Positions 1 to 5,866 of a stretch of DNA of 5,949 bases are shown here, one piece after another. The position numbers and the translations under genes were made by a program. Below the pieces are notes generated by a model that worked only from the letters and a program-made list of their open reading frames with translations, made no database searches and had not been told where the DNA came from. Position 1 is the first letter of the stretch, and every line of letters begins with the position of its first letter. The DNA is from JABSQH01 sp039194665 (lineage in GTDB: Bacteria > Actinomycetota > Acidimicrobiia > Acidimicrobiales > Ilumatobacteraceae): contig JBCCVW010000253.1 in the NCBI GenBank assembly GCA_039194665.1, forward strand, positions 1 to 5,949, written 5' to 3'.

Positions 1-386
1 ATCGACTCGGCGAGCTGCAGCTCGAAGACATCGCCCTTGAGCAGTACCAGTGAGTCGTAGATGGCGAACAGTGTCGAGTACTCGAGCAGACCCGTCGTGG
101 CGGCGGGATTGAGCGTGTCGGCGGGTGATGAGATCATCCCGACCCGTACAGTGCCTCCCTCGACGGGAGCGGTCGTTTCCTCGGTCGTCTCCTCGGTGAC
201 CGCAGTCGTCGCCTCCGTCGCCTCCGTCGTGGCGCCGGTCGTATCGGGCGGTTCGGTGCCATCGGGCTCCGGCGCCGAGCCGGAGTCGCTCGTCGTGTCG
301 TCATCATCGCCGCAGGCGGCGAGCGTTCCGGTGGCGAGCAACGCGGCGACGGCCGAGCCGGTCCGGAGAAAATTCCGTCGGTGCAT
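1..386 (-). CDS. Family-5 extracellular solute-binding lipoprotein (SBP_bac_5 type), N-terminal part
   Basis: Partial gene running off the left edge; about 128 residues are visible. It begins MHRRNFLRTG, a twin-arginine-like motif (RRNFL), followed by a hydrophobic stretch and a lipobox LAAC with the acylated Cys at residue 25. This predicts a Tat-exported membrane-anchored lipoprotein. Residues 26-76 are a low-complexity acidic Thr/Glu/Asp/Pro linker encoded partly by short tandem repeats (for example 171-194 and 211-228). The mature domain starts near residue 77 with GGTVRVGMISSPADTLNPA, the typical opening of peptide/nickel/opine-type solute-binding proteins (DppA/OppA/NikA/CntA class). 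The start at 386 is preferred over the in-frame ATG at 401 because AAGGA lies 5 nt before it. It lies 102 nt downstream of the ABC half-transporter pair on the same strand and could be its capture protein or the first gene of a separate Dpp-like importer beyond the window. The ligand cannot be told from this fragment. Confidence 0.85.
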   Translation of the reverse strand, partial: MHRRNFLRTGSAVAALLATGTLAACGDDDDTTSDSGSAPEPDGTEPPDTTGATTEATEATTAVTEETTEETTAPVEGGTVRVGMISSPADTLNPAATTGLLEYSTLFAIYDSLVLLKGDVFELQLAES

Positions 387-391
387 GGTGA

Positions 392-396
392 TCCTT
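392..396 (-). promoter_or_regulatory. Ribosome binding site of the solute-binding lipoprotein gene
   Basis: AAGGA on the minus strand, 5 nt before the ATG at 386. It decides between that start and the ATG at 401, which has no comparable site. Confidence 0.6.
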
Positions 397-414
397 GTCA
401 TGTTCACGGACTGA

Positions 415-429
415 GAACAAGAGCTGTTC
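415..429. other. Small inverted repeat upstream of the lipoprotein gene
   Basis: GAACA and TGTTC form a 5-bp stem around a 5-nt loop in the 102-nt gap between the second ABC gene and the lipoprotein gene. It has no U-tract, so it is not a convincing terminator; it could be a weak operator or chance. The same gap carries a near-direct repeat, GACGTGCGGGT (452-462) and GACGTGTGCGGGT (467-479). Confidence 0.25.
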
Positions 430-488
430 CCAGTGAGGTCGGGGCGGGGTAGACGTGCGGGTCGCGGACGTGTGCGGGTGGGCGAGGT

Positions 489-2225
489 TCAGACGGCGGC
501 GATCTGCCAGTGGCGCTCGGCGCGCTGGGCCGACCACATCTCGGCGTAGCGACTGTCGTGACCAAGCAGTGCAGCGTGGTCGCCCTGCTCGACGATCTGG
601 CCGGCTTCGAGCACGATGATGTTGTCGGCGGCGACGATCGTCGACAGTCGGTGGGCGATCACGATGACGGTCTTGTCCTGCACCAGCGTGTCGATCGCTC
701 GTTGAACGGCAACCTCGCTCTCGGTATCGAGGGCAGACGTCGGCTCGTCGAGGATGACGATTGGCGCGTCCTTCAGGATCGCCCTGGCGATCGAGATGCG
801 CTGGCGTTCGCCGCCGGAGAGCGCGCCGCCGATCTCGCCGACGCCGGTGTCGTATCCGTTGGGCAACGCGACGATGAAGTCGTGACAGTTCGCGGCGCGT
901 GCGGCGGCGACGATTTCGTCGTCGGTGGCATCGGCCTTGGCAATCCGAATGTTCTCGCGGATCGAGTCGTCGAACAGGTACACGTCTTGGAACACCACCG
1001 AGAACTGCGACATCAGCTCGGTCTGGCTCATGCTGCGCACATCAGCGCCGCCGACCGTGATCGTGCCCTGCTGCGGATCGGCGAATCGGGTCAACAGGCG
1101 AGTCACGGTCGTCTTGCCACTCCCCGACGTGCCGACCAGGGCGGTGAGACTTCGCTCTGGCACGTCGAACGACACGCCCCGGAGCACCTGTTCGTCGCCC
1201 TGGTCGTAGGTGAACGTCACGTCGTCGAATACGACGTGTGCGCCATCAGGATCGACTGGCTGCTCACCGGCAGGCAGCGGCGGCACGGCCATCAGCTCGC
1301 CGATGCGATCGAGCGCCGCCTCCATGAAGTCGAACATCTGCGACATGTTGGCGAACAGCGCCAACGGCTCGCTGAACCGCACGGTCACGACGATCACGGC
1401 GAGCACGACCGGCACGGCGGCAACGTCATCGAGGGCGAACGCCACCGCAAGTGCGGTGATGGCCAGGATGCCCAGCTGGACCACCGCCGACATCACGATC
1501 GACGGCATCGTGCCGAGCTTGAGTCCCTTGGTCTGCGCCTCGCGCAACCGAGCGAGCGATGCTTGCAGCCGCTCCGACTCCGGACCGACCTGACGCGTTG
1601 CCCGCAATACGGGAAGACCTTGGGTGTACTCGATGAGATGCGAAGCAGTGTCGGCGTGCGCCGTCGCCGAGATGCGGTTCTCGCGCGCACTGTTGGCACG
1701 CATGATGCGGTAGAACGGAATGGCCAGGGGGAACAACACCAGCATGGCGATGGCCAGCCGCCAGTCGATGAACAGTAGTGCCACGATCGTCACGGCCGGC
1801 GCAACGATCGTGTTGATGACCACACCGAACAAGCCCCCGGCGATGGAGACGACATCGTTGACGTTGCCGGTGAGCACGCTGTTCAGATCGCCCGTCTGGC
1901 GTCGTGCGAGCTGCTGCAGCGGCATGCGCTTGAGTTGTTCGCCGAGGTTCGAGCGCGTCTCGTCGGAAACCTCGATGTAGATGCGCCACTCGGTTCGCGT
2001 ACCCGCAAAACGGAGGAGAGCGTCGACGAGGATCAAGCCAGCGATCGCGGCGAAATAGGCCCATACGTCGTCGGATCCATCGACAAGCGCCGAAAACAGC
2101 GGGAACAGCAAGGCGTACGCCAGGCCTTGGACGACCGACGACAGGAACGAGAACATCAACGCACGCTGCATCAAGGGCGCTCTTGTGCCGCAGGCGTCGA
2201 TCATGTTGCGGAATGTGGTGATCAC
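489..2225 (-). CDS. ABC half-transporter, exporter fold, IrtB/YbtQ-like (putative siderophore/metallophore import)
   Basis: A 578-residue half-transporter with an N-terminal six-helix membrane domain (roughly residues 20-300) and a C-terminal ATPase. The ATPase is intact: A-loop Tyr340, Walker A GTSGSGKTT (365-373), Q-loop Gln413, signature LSGGE (469-473), Walker B IVILDE with catalytic Glu494, D-loop SALD, switch His525. The tail WSAQRAERHWQI resembles the C-terminus of mycobacterial IrtB (also about 580 residues), a half-transporter that imports ferric siderophores despite its exporter fold. The chosen start is GTG at 2225: GAGGGAG sits just before it, and the gene then begins 10 nt after the upstream stop. 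The ORF can be extended to 2387, but those residues are arginine- and proline-rich, overlap the upstream gene and look non-coding. It very likely forms a heterodimer with the preceding half-transporter. A multidrug or lipid exporter is the alternative; general function is sure, substrate less so. Confidence 0.88.
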   Translation of the reverse strand: MITTFRNMIDACGTRAPLMQRALMFSFLSSVVQGLAYALLFPLFSALVDGSDDVWAYFAAIAGLILVDALLRFAGTRTEWRIYIEVSDETRSNLGEQLKRMPLQQLARRQTGDLNSVLTGNVNDVVSIAGGLFGVVINTIVAPAVTIVALLFIDWRLAIAMLVLFPLAIPFYRIMRANSARENRISATAHADTASHLIEYTQGLPVLRATRQVGPESERLQASLARLREAQTKGLKLGTMPSIVMSAVVQLGILAITALAVAFALDDVAAVPVVLAVIVVTVRFSEPLALFANMSQMFDFMEAALDRIGELMAVPPLPAGEQPVDPDGAHVVFDDVTFTYDQGDEQVLRGVSFDVPERSLTALVGTSGSGKTTVTRLLTRFADPQQGTITVGGADVRSMSQTELMSQFSVVFQDVYLFDDSIRENIRIAKADATDDEIVAAARAANCHDFIVALPNGYDTGVGEIGGALSGGERQRISIARAILKDAPIVILDEPTSALDTESEVAVQRAIDTLVQDKTVIVIAHRLSTIVAADNIIVLEAGQIVEQGDHAALLGHDSRYAEMWSAQRAERHWQIAAV

Positions 2226-2230
2226 GATGA

Positions 2231-2237
2231 CTCCCTC
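2231..2237 (-). promoter_or_regulatory. Ribosome binding site deciding the GTG start of the second ABC gene
   Basis: GAGGGAG on the minus strand, 5 nt before the GTG at 2225. It overlaps the TGA stop of the preceding ABC gene, so the two are probably translationally coupled. It argues against the longer ORF starting at 2387. Confidence 0.65.
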
Positions 2238-4110
2238 AGTGCACCGTTGCGTCGGCTTCGGCAGATGCTGGCGACGACTCGGAGCCGCCGGTGCGCAGCC
2301 CCCAGCCCTGGGCTTGATTGAAGTGCGCCCACAGGCGGGCATACCGGCCGTCTGATGCAACCAGCTCCTCGTGCGTGCCCCGCTCACTCACCCGTCCTGC
2401 ATCGAGCACGACGATCTGGTGCGCGTCGCTGATCGTCGACAGCCGGTGGGCGACCACGATCAAGGTCTTCCCGCGGGCGAGCTCCGCCAGCGCCTGATGA
2501 ATCTTCGCTTCGTTGTCGGGGTCGGCAAACGCAGTCGCCTCGTCGAGCACGATGATCGGGCTGTCCTGCAGAATTGCCCGGGCGATCGTGATGCGTTGGC
2601 GCTGGCCACCCGACAAGCTCGAACCGCGTTCGCTGACCACCGTGTCGTACCCGTCGGGTAACTCGTTGACGATGAAGTCATGGGCCTGTGCGGCGCGTGC
2701 CGCCTGCTCGACTTCTTCGTCGGTGGCGTCGGTGCGCCCGAGGCGAATGTTGGCGCGGATGGTGTCGCCGAACAGGAACGGCGACTGGAACACGAAGGCG
2801 ACCGACCGCATCAGCTGGTCCGCAGACATCTCGCGCACGTCGACGCCGCCGACCAGCACCTGTCCGTCGGCGACGTCCCAGAAGCGTGGAATGAGCTGGG
2901 CAACCGTGCTCTTTCCGGCGCCAGACGGCCCGACGAGCGCCGTCACGGTGCCCGCTGGCATCGAGATGCTGACGTCACTCAACGCGTTGTCGGTACGACC
3001 GTCATACCGGAACGTGACGTTGCGCAGCTCGACCGATGCGTCGGACGGTGGCGTGCCGGTTTCGGGCTCGGGCATCAACTCGACGCCGCGCAGTCGACCG
3101 ATGCGTTTCACCGATGCCGCAGCGTTGGTGATCAGCTGCTGCAACCACACGATCGGGACGATCGACTCGGTGACCGTCGGCGCCAGCAGCAGGAACATCA
3201 TCAGGATCGGCAGCTCGACCGAGCCGTTGCGCACCATCGGGATGCCGAACGCGAGCAGCACGAGCACCGTCGGGAGCGCGGCGAACAAGGTCCGCGCGAT
3301 GTACGCACCCGACTGCGACCGTTCGGTCCACTCACGCAGCGTGGTGGTGGCATCGTTCAGCGCCGCCCGGTATCGCTCGAACGAACCGGACCCGTCGTCG
3401 AACGTGCGGACGATGTGCATGCCCTGCACGTATTCGTTGATCACCCCGTTGATGCGTTCGTTGGCGTCGTCGACGTTCTTGCGCGCCACGTCGTAGTCGC
3501 GAAAGGCGAAGAACATGCCGATCAACCCGACCGGAAGGAGAATGAGCGACAACAGCGCCAGCCGCCAGTCGAGCGCAAACATCAAGATGATGCCGAGGAT
3601 CGGCGCTGAGAACGTTTTGGCGAAGAGCGGCGTGCTGTCGGCGACGAACGCATGCAGCGCGCGCACGTCGTCGAGCACGACCTTCTTCAGCGCACCGGAA
3701 CCAGCGGAGACGACGTAGCCGAGCGGGACCTTGGCGAGCCGGCTCGTGAGATCGGTGCGCAGGATCTGCTCAAGGCGAAATGCTCCGAGGTGGGAAACAC
3801 GAAATGAGAGCACGCGGCATACAAACGACAGTGCAACCAGCCCGACACTGATGACGAGCAACGTCCAGATGCGGCCCGAGTCAGGATCCGCGGAGGTGAT
3901 CTCGCGGGCGATCGGCAAGAACAGCATGATCGAGCCAAGCCACATCACCAAGCTCAGCAGCGATACCGCCATGCCGGTGTAGATCTCGCGGTTGACCGGC
4001 GCAATGATCGTCCAGAGGCCCGGCTCGGGCACTGCCTCCTCCGCCAGATCCGTGTCGGGCTGGCCGTTCGCTGCCGGCATCGTTGTCAGCTCGTCGTCGA
4101 TCGTGCTCAT
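2236..4110 (-). CDS. ABC half-transporter, exporter fold, IrtA/YbtP-like (putative siderophore/metallophore import)
   Basis: A 624-residue half-transporter: about 30 acidic residues, a six-helix membrane domain (segments near 43-68, 82-104, 160-180, 183-204, 273-294 and 299-320), then an ATPase. Visible motifs are A-loop Tyr369, Walker A GPSGAGKST (394-402), Q-loop Gln442, signature LSGGQ (499-503), Walker B IIVLDE with Glu524, and switch His555. The stretch DEATAFADPDNE is typical of the IrtA/YbtP siderophore-transporter group rather than drug exporters, which usually have TSALD; the partner gene keeps TSALD. Unlike mycobacterial IrtA it lacks the N-terminal FAD-binding siderophore-interaction domain, so any reductase must be separate. 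GAGGTG just before ATG 4110 supports the start. A hydrophilic tail of about 20 residues follows the GWGL motif. It is the first gene of the transporter operon and carries a DtxR/IdeR-like site in its promoter. Siderophore or metallophore import is inferred from resemblance plus that site. Confidence 0.88.
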   Translation of the reverse strand: MSTIDDELTTMPAANGQPDTDLAEEAVPEPGLWTIIAPVNREIYTGMAVSLLSLVMWLGSIMLFLPIAREITSADPDSGRIWTLLVISVGLVALSFVCRVLSFRVSHLGAFRLEQILRTDLTSRLAKVPLGYVVSAGSGALKKVVLDDVRALHAFVADSTPLFAKTFSAPILGIILMFALDWRLALLSLILLPVGLIGMFFAFRDYDVARKNVDDANERINGVINEYVQGMHIVRTFDDGSGSFERYRAALNDATTTLREWTERSQSGAYIARTLFAALPTVLVLLAFGIPMVRNGSVELPILMMFLLLAPTVTESIVPIVWLQQLITNAAASVKRIGRLRGVELMPEPETGTPPSDASVELRNVTFRYDGRTDNALSDVSISMPAGTVTALVGPSGAGKSTVAQLIPRFWDVADGQVLVGGVDVREMSADQLMRSVAFVFQSPFLFGDTIRANIRLGRTDATDEEVEQAARAAQAHDFIVNELPDGYDTVVSERGSSLSGGQRQRITIARAILQDSPIIVLDEATAFADPDNEAKIHQALAELARGKTLIVVAHRLSTISDAHQIVVLDAGRVSERGTHEELVASDGRYARLWAHFNQAQGWGLRTGGSESSPASAEADATVH

Positions 4111-4112
4111 AT

Positions 4113-4118
4113 CACCTC
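4113..4118 (-). promoter_or_regulatory. Ribosome binding site of the first ABC gene
   Basis: GAGGTG on the minus strand, immediately before ATG 4110 (the GAGG core is 4 nt away). It supports this start codon. Confidence 0.6.
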
Positions 4119-4130
4119 ACACCTGCATTC

Positions 4131-4160
4131 TTGATAGGCGTGCCTAATACTAGAAGACAA
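4131..4160 (-). promoter_or_regulatory. Putative promoter of the ABC transporter operon
   Basis: On the minus strand TTGTCT (4155-4160) and TATCAA (4131-4136) are separated by 18 bp and resemble -35 and -10 hexamers. The predicted start of transcription lies about 15 nt before the ABC gene. The DtxR/IdeR-like box lies over the -10 end and the spacer, a normal position for repression. Confidence 0.4.
4134..4147. promoter_or_regulatory. DtxR/IdeR-like iron box
   Basis: Read on the minus strand this is TTAGGCACGCCTAT. TTAGG and CCTAT flank a 4-bp centre, matching the TTAGG-N4-CCTAA half-site arrangement of DtxR/IdeR operators; the inner TAGGC/GCCTA is a perfect inverted repeat. It sits 24-37 nt upstream of the first ABC gene and overlaps its putative promoter. 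DtxR-family repressors with Fe(II) or Mn(II) bind such sites. MntR-type control is an alternative. Confidence 0.55.
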
Positions 4161-4226
4161 GGGTCGTAACGGCCCCAAAGGGCAGGGTCTTTCCCCGGAG
4201 CTCATCGACGAAACCCTCTGAGCGAC

Positions 4227-4457
4227 TTACTCGGCTCGGGCATCGGACTCGAGCGCCTGCTCGAACCAGCCGACCACTCGCGCAAGATGATCGTCGCCCC
4301 ACTGTTTCTTGAACGCCGCAGTGTGCGGATCGCGTGCGTTGTTCAGCGCCTTGATGCGCCGTTCGCAAAATGCCACCGTCAGCGGGATCGAGCAGTCGAC
4401 CTCGATGCAGCGCTTCCAATCGGCGTACGACATGGGGGGACCATCCACCCGCACCAT
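4227..4457 (-). CDS. Small unrecognised protein under a Fur/Zur-like box
   Basis: A 76-residue soluble protein I do not recognise. It is rich in Trp, Cys and His: the N-terminal part has YADWKRCIEVDC (Cys17, Cys22), then Cys31, His45, His57 and WFEQAL near the end. There is no signal peptide or membrane segment. The spaced Cys/His residues could bind metal, but no known motif is seen. The ORF extends to 4526, but the upstream codons run through an operator-like palindrome at 4471-4485, so ATG 4457 is preferred; ATG 4433 (68 residues) is also possible. Neither has a strong ribosome binding site. It lies 116 nt upstream of the ABC operon and 144 nt downstream of the M20 gene, all on the same strand. 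The promoter box suggests expression under metal shortage. It is taken as real because of its operator and its protein-like composition (DWK, GWFEQA); function unknown. Confidence 0.65.
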   Translation of the reverse strand: MVRVDGPPMSYADWKRCIEVDCSIPLTVAFCERRIKALNNARDPHTAAFKKQWGDDHLARVVGWFEQALESDARAE

Positions 4458-4470
4458 GTTACCCGCGAAA

Positions 4471-4485
4471 CGAGAACGATTCTCA
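4471..4485 (-). promoter_or_regulatory. Fur/Zur-like operator of the small gene
   Basis: On the minus strand TGAGAATCGTTCTCG, a near-palindrome around GAGAA-N4-TTCTC. It resembles actinobacterial Zur sites (TGAAAATGATTTTCA type) and has 12 of 15 positions in common with the site at 5845-5859. It ends 13 nt before the proposed ATG at 4457, where a bound repressor would block transcription start. Confidence 0.6.
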
Positions 4486-4544
4486 TTCTGTTCTGGAGTG
4501 CTGGCGATGGGCACCAACGAACGCATGTCGACGAGCGGATCGGA

Positions 4545-4620
4545 CGCGCAGCGGGACGCGCTACGCGTCGCGACGCGCGGCGGGGCGCGCAGCGGGACGC
4601 GCTACGCGTCGCGACGCGCG
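4545..4620. repeat. GC-rich tandem duplication (two 35-bp identical copies, 41-bp period) with hairpins
   Basis: Bases 4545-4579 and 4586-4620 are identical over 35 bp, with a 6-bp spacer that itself recurs with one change after the second copy. Each copy holds a 14-bp perfect palindrome CGCGTCGCGACGCG (4564-4577 and 4605-4618). Each also holds a hairpin with a 6-bp stem, GACGCG/CGCGTC, around a CTA loop (4555-4569 and 4596-4610). The second copy overlaps the 3' end of the M20 gene: its TAG stop lies in the hairpin loop. There is no U-tract, so it is not a standard terminator, though strong secondary structure in the mRNA is expected. It looks like a REP-like extragenic palindromic element. 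Confidence 0.85.
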
Positions 4621-5792
4621 CCGGGGGTGAACGCGCTGCGGATCTCCTCGCGCGTATCGGCGCTGCACAGACAGTCGACCATCGTCAGCGCCATGCTGAG
4701 CGCGCCATCGACGACGGCCCGGTCGCCTTCCTCGCCCCCGGCGAAGACCTCGAACTCTGCAGTGTGAATCGCCGTTCCGTGCGGCGCGGCCTTGATCATC
4801 GGATGGATCGACGGAATCGCGTAGCTGACGTTGCCCATATCGGTTGACCCGACGACCATCGCACCCTCAGCCTCGGGCATCGGGTGCCGTCCGACGTCCA
4901 TTGCGTTCTTGACGTACAGATCGAGCAGCGGGTGATTGTCGACCATGTCGTAGAACGGCGGATCGACCCAGTGCGAGTGCATCTCGCACCCTGATGCGTC
5001 GGCGCCGCCCTGGAGGCAACGGTGCACGCGCTCTTTGAGCGTCTCCAGGCTCGACATCTTGCCGCTGCGGACGTACCACTCGGCAGCGGCCCGCGACGGG
5101 ACGATGTTGGGCTTGACGCCGGCCTCGGTGAAGATGCCGTGGATTCGTTCGTCTGGGCGAATGTGTTGCCGGAGCGCGGCCACCGCGTTGTAGCCGAGAA
5201 CGGCGGCATCGAGCGCATTGCGTCCCTTGTGTGGTGCTGCCGCAGCGTGGGCCGCCGTGCCGTCGTAGGTGACGTGGAGCTGCTGGACGGCGATCGTGTG
5301 CATCGTGCGCAGGTCACGGTCAGCGGGGTGCACCATCATGGCGAGGTCGATGTCGTCGAATGCGCCACGACGGATCATGAACTCCTTGCCGCCGCCACCT
5401 TCTTCGGCGGGGGTGCCCAGAATCGCCACGCGGCCGCCGAGCGCCTCGGCGACTTTGGCAACTGCGATCCCGGCCCCAAGCCCCGCCGAACCGATGATGT
5501 TGTGCCCACAGGCGTGGCCGATCTCGGGGAGCGCGTCGTACTCGCACAGCACCGCCACCGTCGGGCCGTCGGACACGCCCACACGCGCATCGAACGCGGT
5601 CGGCATGTCGTAGGCGCCGCGCACGACATCGATGCCGTTGTCGTCGAGCACACCGGTGAGCGCCTCGTGTGCGTGATGTTCCTCAAAGTTGAGTTCCGGG
5701 TGAGCGTGAATCGAATGTGACAGGTCGAGCAACGCCGGTGTCAGGCGCTCGATCTCGTCGCGCACTACGGCTTTCGCTGAATCGACGTCCAC
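4602..5792 (-). CDS. M20 family metallo-amidohydrolase (AbgB/M20D-like)
   Basis: A 396-residue cytoplasmic zinc-type hydrolase of the M20 family, closest by eye to p-aminobenzoyl-glutamate hydrolase subunit B and related amidohydrolases that cleave N-acyl amino acid or dipeptide-like amides. Seen: the early HPELNFEEH motif (31-39), EYDALPEIGHACGHN (84-98, metal ligands Cys95/His97), PAEEGGGGK (129-136, Glu130/Glu131), MMVHP with His155, AAHAAA with His182, GSTDMGNVSY (316-324), and AIHTAEF with His343 near the end. Length is usual for the family. Start choice: GTG 5792, because the family begins close to this point and TAGCGT lies 7 nt upstream, as in leaderless genes. The ORF opens at TTG 5840, and GTG 5765 is another option. 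The last residues, ARRDA, and the stop come from a GC-rich repeat. It diverges from a COG0523 GTPase gene with a Fur/Zur-like site between; the true substrate is unknown. Confidence 0.88.
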   Translation of the reverse strand: MDVDSAKAVVRDEIERLTPALLDLSHSIHAHPELNFEEHHAHEALTGVLDDNGIDVVRGAYDMPTAFDARVGVSDGPTVAVLCEYDALPEIGHACGHNIIGSAGLGAGIAVAKVAEALGGRVAILGTPAEEGGGGKEFMIRRGAFDDIDLAMMVHPADRDLRTMHTIAVQQLHVTYDGTAAHAAAAPHKGRNALDAAVLGYNAVAALRQHIRPDERIHGIFTEAGVKPNIVPSRAAAEWYVRSGKMSSLETLKERVHRCLQGGADASGCEMHSHWVDPPFYDMVDNHPLLDLYVKNAMDVGRHPMPEAEGAMVVGSTDMGNVSYAIPSIHPMIKAAPHGTAIHTAEFEVFAGGEEGDRAVVDGALSMALTMVDCLCSADTREEIRSAFTPGARRDA

Positions 5793-5799
5793 GAGAGAG

Positions 5800-5805
5800 A
5801 CGCTA
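5800..5805 (-). promoter_or_regulatory. Putative -10 element of a leaderless M20 transcript
   Basis: TAGCGT (TANNNT form) on the minus strand, 7 nt before GTG 5792. This spacing would place transcription start at the start codon. No clear -35 is seen. Confidence 0.35.
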
Positions 5806-5844
5806 GCTGTGCGTCCGGCCGCGCATCGACCGCCCCACAAGAAT

Positions 5845-5859
5845 TGAGAATGATTATCG
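5845..5859 (+). promoter_or_regulatory. Fur/Zur-like operator between the M20 and COG0523 genes
   Basis: TGAGAATGATTATCG, near-palindromic (GAGAAT-G-ATTATC, one mismatch). It resembles Zur (TGAAAATGATTTTCA) and Fur (GATAATGATAATC) sites and matches the site at 4471-4485 at 12 of 15 positions. It ends 7 nt before the GTPase ATG. A possible -10, TATCGT (5855-5860), lies 6 nt before that ATG and overlaps the box, so repression of a leaderless transcript is plausible. It could also act on the divergent M20 gene. Confidence 0.65.
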
Positions 5860-5866
5860 TTACCGC

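Noticed and set aside
61..414. Plus-strand frame rich in Val/Ser/Ala (117 codons)
   Set aside because: It is the reverse of the Thr/Glu linker and signal peptide of the solute-binding lipoprotein, whose lipobox, Tat motif and ribosome binding site are convincing.
510..1778. Long plus-strand open frame of 422 codons antisense to the second ABC gene
   Set aside because: Arg/His/Asp-rich with no recognisable domain, and exactly opposite a strong ABC gene; long antisense frames are expected in GC-rich DNA.
2226..2387. N-terminal extension of the second ABC half-transporter (54 extra residues)
   Set aside because: It overlaps the upstream ABC gene and has Arg/Pro/Cys-rich non-homologous-looking sequence; a good GAGGGAG before GTG 2225 gives a family-typical length.
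2513..3496. Plus-strand open frame of 327 codons antisense to the first ABC gene
   Set aside because: Ser/Arg/Thr-rich shadow with no domain or ribosome binding site; the minus strand carries a complete ABC half-transporter.
4150..4226. Possible terminator between the small gene and the ABC operon (GCCC/GGGC stem near 4172-4183)
   Set aside because: Only a 4-bp stem with no U-tract on the minus strand; too weak to call.
4545..4620. CRISPR-like repeat-spacer pattern
   Set aside because: Only two copies with a 6-bp spacer that is itself nearly repeated; this is a tandem duplication, not a CRISPR array.
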